DNA from: Proteobacteria bacterium ST_bin11
Lineage (GTDB): Bacteria > Pseudomonadota > Gammaproteobacteria > Methylococcales > Methylomonadaceae
Assembly: GCA_002083615.1 (NCBI GenBank)
Contig: MSXO01000003.1
Span: 1-64,000, forward strand
DNA length: 64,000 nucleotides
Direction of reading: 5' to 3'
The notes beneath the pieces were generated by a model, which was given only the letters and a program-made list of their open reading frames with translations, made no database searches and was not told the origin of the DNA. The position numbers and the translations under genes are program-made. Of this stretch, positions 1 through 6,564 are shown piece by piece (position 1 is the first letter of the stretch; each line of letters starts with the position of its first letter).

Positions 1-183
1 GCACGTTTAATCTCGCGCATCAGGCAGTCGTTAAAGGCGGTGCGATTGTTGGTTTTGGTTAAAGGGTCGGTAAACGCCATTTTCAAGGCTTGTTGAAAGA
101 AGGTGGCATTTCTTAACGGATAAATCAGGCAGCACAACAGGCTTTCCAGCATTTTCAATTCGTCTTTGCTGAAACGGTTGCTG
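1..183. repeat. direct repeat, left copy (diguanylate cyclase segment)
   Basis: Positions 1-183 match 10476-10658 in the same orientation with about six mismatches and no gaps. The repeat may continue leftwards beyond the window. It ends abruptly at 183, where the left copy runs into unrelated sequence. The two copies flank the PEP-CTERM gene and the whole kdp operon. Confidence 0.9.
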
Positions 184-209
184 TCCCAAGGGGTCAAATC
201 TTGATACAT
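1..209 (-). CDS. diguanylate cyclase-like gene, partial at window edge, divergent N-terminus
   Basis: Reading leftwards from an ATG at 209 gives a protein that opens with MYQDLTPWDS and from the next residues (NRFSKDELKMLESLL...) is almost identical to residues 100-158 of the full GGDEF protein encoded at 10064-10951. The visible part covers the linker and the start of the GGDEF domain (TDPLTKTNNRTAFND). The catalytic half lies outside the window. The sensory N-terminal half of the full-length paralogue is missing, so this copy is either 5'-truncated or has been fused to a new short leader. An upstream in-frame ATG at 275 is also possible; no convincing ribosome site decides between them. Function as an active cyclase cannot be judged here. 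Confidence 0.6.
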   Translation of the reverse strand, partial: MYQDLTPWDSNRFSKDELKMLESLLCCLIYPLRNATFFQQALKMAFTDPLTKTNNRTAFNDCLMREIKR

Positions 210-275
210 AGTAAAATCTTTCAGGGATACTTGATTGCAAGACCTGACTCTATTCTGCCCTATACGGCCTTTCAT

Positions 276-685
276 TTATGGCCACCGTAAAAACCCGTTC
301 GCGCTCACTTTGGGCATCAGCCTCATGTCGCACTATCTAGCAATATCGCATTTATTTCCAACTGTCTTGTCGGTGACCATCATCGAAACATTTCACTCAA
401 GCCAGAAAAACCAAGGACGCTCTGCTGGAGTTGGCACAATCATACTTCTCGTAGGAATTGAACAAAGCCATTAAGAGACTAATTGAGGTGTCGGAAAAAT
501 TTACAGAACCCGTTGAATTGAACTGCTAAAACAATATAAAACTATGACTTCATTATATTATTAAATTCTGGCGTTTTTTTTGCTTTCCATAACCCGAATA
601 ACTCACCTGTCCGTGTAATATTCAATTATGTATATCCGTTCAGCAGACGGTGTTGATTTACAAACTTTGGATTTAGGAAATCAAA
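276..685. other. intergenic stretch, no gene supported
   Basis: Short open frames here have no family resemblance or ribosome site and look random. The last 30 bases hold a plausible AGGA ribosome site in front of the gene at 686. Nothing else was recognised. Confidence 0.5.
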
Positions 686-1372
686 ATGAAAAGATTGCTT
701 ATATGCTCGTTACTGTTTCTTGCTGGTTCGGTTACCACAGCGAACGCTTCGCTTCTTGGCCCCACCTCTTATCTTAGCTTCGCAGATAGTCCGTTCTCTT
801 TGTTGGCTTATCAGTATTTTTATAACGAAACGTTTGAAGATCATTTGCTTAACACACCCGGTGTTACTGCCACCCCTGGATTTGTCACGAGCATTGGATT
901 TGCGTTCGGTCGTGACTCAGTCGATGCAGACGATGGCTCAATTGATGGATCTGGTTCACCAGGCGATAGCTATTTCAGCGGTGCAGGTAGTCAGGGTATA
1001 ACTTTTACCTTCAACGAAGTTATCTTGGGAGCGCTTCCTGACAATGTCGGTATTGTTTGGACTGACGGTGGCGGAACAATAGGTTTTGAGGCCTTCGATG
1101 CTGCAAATCAATCGTTGGGCGTAGTCAACGGAACACATGCGGATTTTTCAAATGGCGGTACTACTGCTGAAGATCGATTCTACGGCGCTATCAATGCGGG
1201 TGGAATTTCTCGTATTCATATTTGGAATACCTCTGGGGGTATCGAAGTAGACCATCTCCAATATGGCTTGACAGTAACCTCGGTTCCTCTGCCAGGCGCA
1301 ATGGTATTGTTTGGTAGCTCCCTTTTTGGGATGCTTGGCTTAATGTTTCGGAAGCAAAATAAACTCGCTTAA
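686..1372 (+). CDS. secreted protein with PEP-CTERM-like (VPLPGA) sorting tail
   Basis: The 228-residue product starts with a signal peptide (about 1-21, ending TANA) and ends with VPLPGAMVLFGSSLFGMLGL followed by FRKQNK. That tail is a Pro-rich motif, one hydrophobic segment and a basic end, the architecture of exosortase (PEP-CTERM/VPLPA) substrates. The region between is rich in Gly, Ser, Asp and aromatic residues, typical of extracellular beta-rich proteins. From family knowledge such proteins are exported, processed by an exosortase and linked to the surface or exopolysaccharide; no exosortase gene is in this window. The specific role is unknown. A stem-loop follows directly downstream. 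Confidence 0.85.
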   Translation: MKRLLICSLLFLAGSVTTANASLLGPTSYLSFADSPFSLLAYQYFYNETFEDHLLNTPGVTATPGFVTSIGFAFGRDSVDADDGSIDGSGSPGDSYFSGAGSQGITFTFNEVILGALPDNVGIVWTDGGGTIGFEAFDAANQSLGVVNGTHADFSNGGTTAEDRFYGAINAGGISRIHIWNTSGGIEVDHLQYGLTVTSVPLPGAMVLFGSSLFGMLGLMFRKQNKLA

Positions 1373-1380
1373 ATTCAAGT

Positions 1381-1566
1381 TTATTGTTTGGCATTCCCTG
1401 ACTTTAAAAGGGAATGCCGAATTTCTTCTGGCTCTAGTATGTGATGAGCCGCTTTAAGCGCTTTGTTCAAGATTGATGCGGTTCGTATAGTTAGCTCAGC
1501 AAGCAGTCTCGATGGAATCGAGGCTTCGAAGGCCAAGACCTTCGCAGGCCGCATATCAGACAACAC
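1381..1566 (-). CDS. small ORF, unrecognised (61 aa, GTG start)
   Basis: A 61-codon frame beginning with GTG overlaps the stop of the ORF at 1566-1796 by one base (TAGTG), an arrangement often seen in translationally coupled pairs. It covers the terminator stem-loop of the PEP-CTERM gene on the other strand, which argues against it. I recognise no family. It may be chance or the 3' end of a decayed gene. Confidence 0.2.
   Translation of the reverse strand: MLSDMRPAKVLAFEASIPSRLLAELTIRTASILNKALKAAHHILEPEEIRHSLLKSGNAKQ
1390..1418 (+). terminator. stem-loop terminator candidate after the PEP-CTERM gene
   Basis: GGCATTCCC (1390-1398) pairs with GGGAATGCC (1410-1418), a perfect 9-bp stem with an 11-base loop, 18 bases after the stop codon. 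The T tract that follows is weak (AATTTCTT), so termination strength is uncertain. Confidence 0.55.
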
Positions 1567-1796
1567 TATCGCTCAGTGATCCTTTCCACTGCGGTCGCTA
1601 AACCGGTGGGGGCGGTCCGATCTCCGTCAAACTCATCCAAATAGACACATCCAGCAATCGAAAGGACAGGATTGACACTTAGAGAAAATCCGCTCAGCAC
1701 TCGCACCTCAAGGCCTTTGAACACAAACATGCCCTGACGATAAACCTGTCCAACCGCATGTTTCCCATATACTGCGCAAACAACAAAGCCCGCCAA
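1566..1796 (-). CDS. small ORF, possible remnant of a regulator/antitoxin-like gene
   Basis: This 76-codon frame has only a TTG start. The frame remains open further upstream as far as the G10 tract (C10 on the plus strand at 1827-1836). On the far side of that tract another frame encodes a segment resembling a helix-turn-helix (SRIARDTIYRLADKNVVKIR). One extra G would join the two halves into a single reading frame. The protein itself is not recognised. It may be a decayed gene, a phase-variable gene in the off state, or chance. Confidence 0.25.
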   Translation of the reverse strand: MAGFVVCAVYGKHAVGQVYRQGMFVFKGLEVRVLSGFSLSVNPVLSIAGCVYLDEFDGDRTAPTGLATAVERITER

Positions 1797-1826
1797 ATCC
1801 CGCTGAGTTTTACTGATTCTTAACGA

Positions 1827-1836
1827 CCCCCCCCCC
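1827..1836. repeat. homopolymeric C10 tract
   Basis: Ten consecutive C residues about 140 bases upstream of kdpF. Such tracts slip during replication. On the minus strand the tract separates two halves of a possible ORF. Confidence 0.8.
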
Positions 1837-1838
1837 GA

Positions 1839-1856
1839 ATTTTTACGACATTTTTA
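1839..1856 (+). promoter_or_regulatory. candidate KdpE operator upstream of kdpFABCDE
   Basis: ATTTTTA occurs at 1839-1845 and again at 1850-1856, an 11-base period. Response regulators of the OmpR/KdpE family bind direct repeats with about one helical turn between half-sites. The site lies about 120 bases before the kdpF start. The assignment to KdpE is inferred from position and spacing. Confidence 0.35.
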
Positions 1857-1973
1857 TCCGCCAATCGGTAGATTGTGTCCCTGGCGATCCGCGACGCATA
1901 TACCAGCAAATTGGCTTGATGTAAGCACTCGCCCTATCCAAAAATTGTTTGCGCTTCCTGGCAGGTGTTAGTT

Positions 1974-2063
1974 ATGAGTGGACTGTATCTATTGAGCGGC
2001 GGATTAGCGCTGCTGGTGTTTATCTATCTGGTGGTCGCCTTGTTTTATCCGGAGAAATTCTGA
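1974..2063 (+). CDS. kdpF: KdpF, small subunit of the potassium-transporting ATPase
   Basis: A 29-residue frame begins at ATG 1974 (MSGLYLLSGG...) and ends YPEKF with TGA at 2061-2063. It consists of one membrane helix followed by the short polar end typical of KdpF. Its stop overlaps the kdpA start (TGATG), so the two are translationally coupled. In the family KdpF stabilises the KdpABC complex in the inner membrane. It is too short for routine ORF calling but position, length and sequence all agree. Confidence 0.92.
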   Translation: MSGLYLLSGGLALLVFIYLVVALFYPEKF

Positions 2064-3871
2064 TGAACGAAGCGGGCTTTCTACAAATTCTGATTTACCT
2101 CAGTGCACTGCTAATGCTCAGCAGGCCGCTGGGCGTTTACATGGCACGGGTTTATCAAGACGAATCCATCGTGGCCAATACCTGGTTCGCTGGACTTGAG
2201 CGGGGACTGTATAGACTCTGCGGAGTCAAACCCGAGCAAGACATGCGTTGGCAGCAATATGCGGGCGCTTTGCTGATCTTTAACCTGCTGGGTCTGCTGG
2301 CCGTTTATGCCTTACAAACTTGCCAAGACCTGTTGCCGCTCAATCCACAGGCCTTGCCAGCGATAACGACCGACTCGGCGTTAAATACTGCCATCAGTTT
2401 TGCCACCAATACCAACTGGCAAGGCTATTCCGGTGAGGCCGCCATGAGTTATCTCACGCAAATGCTGGGTCTAACCGTGCAGAACTTTTTATCGGCAGCC
2501 AGCGGCATGGCGGTGCTGGTGGCATTGATACGCGGTTTTAGCCGACGGAACACCAACGCTATCGGCAATTTCTGGGTGGATATGACTCGCACGACTTTGT
2601 ATATTCTGCTGCCGATTTCATTGCTGCTGGCCATCGTTCTGGTGGGGCAAGGCGTAGTCCAAACCTTTGATCCCTACACCACCGTCAAGCTCCAAGAACC
2701 GCTGACTTACTCCACACCCGCCGTCGACGCGGCTGATCAAGCCTTGCAGGATGCGCAAGGTCAACCCGTCACCCAAACCCAACAAATCCAGGAACAAACC
2801 TTGGCCTTGGGACCGGCAGCCTCGCAAATCGCTATTAAGCAGCTTGGTACCAACGGTGGCGGTTTTTTTAATGCCAACTCGGCGCATCCTTACGAAAACC
2901 CCACCCCTCTGAGCAATTTTTTGGAAATGCTCGCCATCCTGCTAATTCCCGCCGCGCTCTGTCATACCTTTGGTTTTCTGGTCGGCGATAGTCGGCAAGG
3001 TTGGACGCTTTTGGCGGCGATGACCCTGGTGTTTTTGGCGTTGATTTTCGTCACCGTACCCGCCGAACAACAGGGCAATCCGGCACTGGCTGGTTTGGGG
3101 GTGGATCAAGCCGCCTCCAATCTACAATCAGGCGGCAATATGGAAGGCAAGGAAGCTCGGTTCGGCATCGTCAACTCTGCGTTGTGGGCAGTAGCGACCA
3201 CCGCCGCTTCCAACGGCTCCGTGAACGCCATGCACGACTCATTTACCCCCATCGGTGGCATGATCCCGATGTGGTTAATCCAGTTGGGCGAAGTAATATT
3301 CGGCGGCGTTGGTTCCGGTCTTTACGGAATGATTGTGTTCGCGCTGGTGGCCGTTTTTATCGCCGGCTTGATGATAGGCCGTACCCCTGAATATTTAGGT
3401 AAAAAGATCGAAGCCTTTGAAATGCAGATGGCGGCAGTGATTATTCTGATTCCTCCGTTCTTGGTATTGGGCGGCACGGCATTGGCGGTGATGACCGAGG
3501 CCGGCAAAGCATCAATCCTCAACCCCGGTGCCCACGGTTTCAGCGAAGTCTTGTATGCCTTGTCTTCCGCTGGCAATAACAATGGCAGCGCCTTTGCCGG
3601 CTTATCGGCCAATGTACCGTTTTACAACTATCTGCTTGGCCTGGCCATGCTGGTATCGCGTTACGGGTTGATGATCCCGGTACTCGCCATCGCCGGTTCG
3701 CTGGCCGCCAAAAAACATGTGCCGGTCGGCCCCGGCACCTTACCGACCCATACGCCTTTATTCGCTGTGTTGCTGATTATCACGGTGTTAATGGTCGGCG
3801 CGCTGACCTTCGTGCCGGCGCTGGCCTTGGGCCCTATCGTTGAGCAGTTACACATGCTCGCTCATCCTTGA
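2063..3871 (+). CDS. kdpA: KdpA, potassium-binding and translocating subunit
   Basis: The 602-residue product is the channel-like subunit of the high-affinity K+ ATPase. It has about ten hydrophobic helices and the four pore-loop segments of the family: NTNWQGY near residue 115, GTNGGGFFNANSAHP near 265, the NGSVNAMHDSF stretch near 385 and AGNNNGSAFAGL near 508. The start is placed at ATG 2063 because the sequence MNEAGFLQILIY is the family's N-terminus and it overlaps the kdpF stop; a longer upstream frame to 1949 overlaps kdpF and is rejected. It binds K+ from the periplasm and passes it through the membrane while KdpB hydrolyses ATP. Confidence 0.97.
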   Translation: MNEAGFLQILIYLSALLMLSRPLGVYMARVYQDESIVANTWFAGLERGLYRLCGVKPEQDMRWQQYAGALLIFNLLGLLAVYALQTCQDLLPLNPQALPAITTDSALNTAISFATNTNWQGYSGEAAMSYLTQMLGLTVQNFLSAASGMAVLVALIRGFSRRNTNAIGNFWVDMTRTTLYILLPISLLLAIVLVGQGVVQTFDPYTTVKLQEPLTYSTPAVDAADQALQDAQGQPVTQTQQIQEQTLALGPAASQIAIKQLGTNGGGFFNANSAHPYENPTPLSNFLEMLAILLIPAALCHTFGFLVGDSRQGWTLLAAMTLVFLALIFVTVPAEQQGNPALAGLGVDQAASNLQSGGNMEGKEARFGIVNSALWAVATTAASNGSVNAMHDSFTPIGGMIPMWLIQLGEVIFGGVGSGLYGMIVFALVAVFIAGLMIGRTPEYLGKKIEAFEMQMAAVIILIPPFLVLGGTALAVMTEAGKASILNPGAHGFSEVLYALSSAGNNNGSAFAGLSANVPFYNYLLGLAMLVSRYGLMIPVLAIAGSLAAKKHVPVGPGTLPTHTPLFAVLLIITVLMVGALTFVPALALGPIVEQLHMLAHP

Positions 3872-3890
3872 TTTCCAAGCAGGTAACCAT

Positions 3891-5963
3891 ATGACGCATA
3901 AAGCGCTCTCGACTTCCTTATTCGACTCGGACCTGCTCCAGCAAGCGGTTTGGGAAGCCTTTAAAAAACTGACACCGCAACAACAGTGGAAAAATCCGGT
4001 GATGTTTGTGGTCTATCTGGGCAGTTTGTTGACGACGGGCTTGTGGCTACAAGCCTTGAACGGCGCGAGCGAGGAGCCTGCCGGTTTTATTTTAACCATC
4101 AGTATCTGGTTGTGGTTTACCGTGCTGTTCGCCAATTTCGCCGAAGCGGCGGCAGAAGGCCGCAGCAAAGCACAGGCCGCCTTTTTGCGCACAGCCAAGC
4201 GCGATATTGCCGCCAAGAAACTCGATGAACCGCGCTACGGCAGCGATTATTCGAAAATCGCCGGTTCCAGCCTGGCGAAAGGCGACGTGGTGCTGATCGA
4301 AGCCGGGGATTTTGTACCTGGTGATGGCGATGTCATTGAAGGCGTAGCCTCGGTGGACGAAAGCGCCATCACCGGCGAAAGCGCGCCAGTGATCCGCGAA
4401 TCGGGCGGCGACTTCAGCTCAGTCACCGGCGGCACCCGGGTATTGTCGGATTGGCTGGTGGTGCGGATTTCCGCTAACCCCGGCGAGACTTTTCTGGACC
4501 GGATGATTGCCATGGTGGAAGGGGCAAAGCGGCAGAAAACCCCGAATGAGATTGCCTTGACCATCTTGCTGGTGGCACTTACGCTGGTATTTTTAATGGC
4601 GACAGTGACCTTGCTGCCCTTCTCGCTATATAGCGTGGAAACGGCTGGCGCGGGCCGACCCATTTCCATTACCGTTTTGGTCGCCTTGCTGGTCTGTTTG
4701 ATCCCGACCACCATAGGCGGCTTGCTGTCGGCGATTGGCGTAGCGGGTATCGGCAGGATGATGCAAAAAAACGTGATCGCCACCTCCGGCCGAGCGGTGG
4801 AAGCGGCTGGCGATGTTGATGTGTTATTACTGGATAAAACCGGCACCATTACCCTGGGCAATCGTCAGGCAACCGCGTTTTTGCCGGCTAGCGGCATCAA
4901 CGAAACCAATCTCGCCGATGCTGCACAGCTGGCCTCATTAGCCGACGAAACCCCGGAAGGTCGCAGTATCGTGATACTAGCCAAACAAAAGTTTGGTTTG
5001 CGCGAACGCGATGTGCAATCCTTGGGCGCCACCTTCATCCACTTCAGCGCGCAAACGCGGATGAGCGGCGTCAATCTGCACGGCAGGCAAATACGCAAAG
5101 GCGCTGACGCTGCCATCCGCCAATACGTGACCGAACAAGGCGGTTGCTTTCCCGAGGAAATTCAGCAGATGGTGACGAATGTCGCCCGGCGCGGCAGTAC
5201 CCCCCTGGTAGTCGCTGAAGGTAAACAAGTGTTAGGTGTGATCGAACTGAAAGACATCGTCAAAGGCGGCATTAAGGAACGCTTTATCGAACTGCGGCAA
5301 ATGGGCATCAAAACCATCATGATCACCGGTGACAACCGTTTGACCGCGGCGGCAATCGCTGCCGAAGCCGGCGTCGACGACTTCTTAGCCGAAGCCACCC
5401 CGGAAGCGAAATTGGCCTTGATCAGAAAGCATCAAGCGGATGGGCGATTAGTGGCCATGACGGGCGACGGCACCAATGACGCGCCGGCGCTGGCACAAGC
5501 CGACGTAGCGGTGGCGATGAACAGCGGGACTCAGGCCGCCAAGGAAGCTGGCAACATGGTCGATCTGGATTCCAACCCAACTAAACTGATTGAGATCGTC
5601 GAGACCGGCAAGCAAATGTTGATGACCCGTGGGGCGCTGACCACCTTTAGCGTAGCCAACGATGTGGCGAAATATTTCGCCATCATCCCGGCGGCGTTTG
5701 CGACCACCTATCCGGCATTGAATGCGTTAAATGTCATGGGCTTAGCAACTCCGGCCAGCGCAATTTTATCAGCGGTGGTTTTTAATGCACTCATTATCAT
5801 CGCCCTGATTCCGCTGGCCCTGAAAGGCATCAAATATCAGCCCCTCGGTGCCGAAAAGCTGCTGCAAAACAATTTGCTGGTCTATGGTCTCGGTGGCTTA
5901 GTCGTACCGTTTATAGGCATCAAGGCAATCGATTTGCTCCTGGTAACAATGCACTTGGTTTAA
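3891..5963 (+). CDS. kdpB: KdpB, P-type ATPase catalytic subunit
   Basis: The 690-residue protein is the ATP-hydrolysing subunit of the Kdp pump. It contains the actuator motif TGES (near residue 164), the phosphorylation motif DKTGT with Asp315 as phosphate acceptor, and the hinge motif TGDGTNDAPALAQADV. Seven or so membrane helices flank these cytosolic domains. The start at 3891 (MTHKALSTSLFDSDLL) has an AGGT sequence nearby and begins where family members begin; the frame upstream to 3840 overlaps kdpA. It follows kdpA by 19 bases and precedes kdpC by 10. Confidence 0.97.
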   Translation: MTHKALSTSLFDSDLLQQAVWEAFKKLTPQQQWKNPVMFVVYLGSLLTTGLWLQALNGASEEPAGFILTISIWLWFTVLFANFAEAAAEGRSKAQAAFLRTAKRDIAAKKLDEPRYGSDYSKIAGSSLAKGDVVLIEAGDFVPGDGDVIEGVASVDESAITGESAPVIRESGGDFSSVTGGTRVLSDWLVVRISANPGETFLDRMIAMVEGAKRQKTPNEIALTILLVALTLVFLMATVTLLPFSLYSVETAGAGRPISITVLVALLVCLIPTTIGGLLSAIGVAGIGRMMQKNVIATSGRAVEAAGDVDVLLLDKTGTITLGNRQATAFLPASGINETNLADAAQLASLADETPEGRSIVILAKQKFGLRERDVQSLGATFIHFSAQTRMSGVNLHGRQIRKGADAAIRQYVTEQGGCFPEEIQQMVTNVARRGSTPLVVAEGKQVLGVIELKDIVKGGIKERFIELRQMGIKTIMITGDNRLTAAAIAAEAGVDDFLAEATPEAKLALIRKHQADGRLVAMTGDGTNDAPALAQADVAVAMNSGTQAAKEAGNMVDLDSNPTKLIEIVETGKQMLMTRGALTTFSVANDVAKYFAIIPAAFATTYPALNALNVMGLATPASAILSAVVFNALIIIALIPLALKGIKYQPLGAEKLLQNNLLVYGLGGLVVPFIGIKAIDLLLVTMHLV

Positions 5964-5973
5964 GGGGAAGAAC

Positions 5974-6564
5974 ATGCAAACGTATTTAAAACCCGCGTTA
6001 ATGCTGTTGCTAACGATGACACTGATCACCGGCGGTCTCTATCCAGTGCTGGTGACCTTGGTCGCTCAAGTGGTTTTTCCGGCCCAAGCCAACGGCAGCC
6101 TGATAATTGATAAGGAAGGCCAGGCTATCGGCTCGACACTGATCGGCCAACCCTTTAACCAAACCCGGTACTTTTGGGGGAGACCATCGGCGACCGCACC
6201 CCATCCTTATAATGCTGCAGCTTCCGGCGGCTCAAATCTCGGCCCGACCAATCCGGCTTTGACAGAGGCCGTAGCACTGCGCATTCAAGCTTTGCAGCAG
6301 CTAGACCCCGGCAACCATGCCCCCGTACCGGTCGACCTGGTTACCGCTTCCGCGAGCGGTTTAGACCCACATATCAGTAATGCGGCGGCCCATTACCAGA
6401 TTAAACGGGTAGCCAAGGCCAGACATTTGCCGGAAAGCATCGTGCAGGAATTGGTCAATGCGCATACTGAAAATAGGCAGTGGCTGGTACTTGGGGAATC
6501 GCGCGTGAATGTACTGGCCCTGAATTTGGCTTTGGACGCTTATGCGCAAACTACCCAGCCATGA
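5974..6564 (+). CDS. kdpC: KdpC, subunit of the potassium-transporting ATPase
   Basis: This 196-residue protein has a single N-terminal membrane helix (about 7-29) and a periplasmic domain, the normal size and plan of KdpC. Recognisable family segments include the GSxLIGQPF stretch, YFWGRPSAT and the SASGLDPHIS motif. KdpC assembles with KdpA and KdpB and is required for K+ transport. A GGGGAAG ribosome site lies just before the ATG. Its TGA overlaps the kdpD start (ATGA at 6561-6564), indicating coupled translation of pump and sensor genes. Confidence 0.96.
   Translation: MQTYLKPALMLLLTMTLITGGLYPVLVTLVAQVVFPAQANGSLIIDKEGQAIGSTLIGQPFNQTRYFWGRPSATAPHPYNAAASGGSNLGPTNPALTEAVALRIQALQQLDPGNHAPVPVDLVTASASGLDPHISNAAAHYQIKRVAKARHLPESIVQELVNAHTENRQWLVLGESRVNVLALNLALDAYAQTTQP

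Noticed and set aside
235..474. 79-codon plus-strand ORF near the left edge
   Set aside because: No ribosome site, no family resemblance; overlaps the leader of the minus-strand cyclase copy.
1949..2062. N-terminal extension of KdpA
   Set aside because: The extension overlaps kdpF in another frame; the family start is at 2063 with a TGATG junction.
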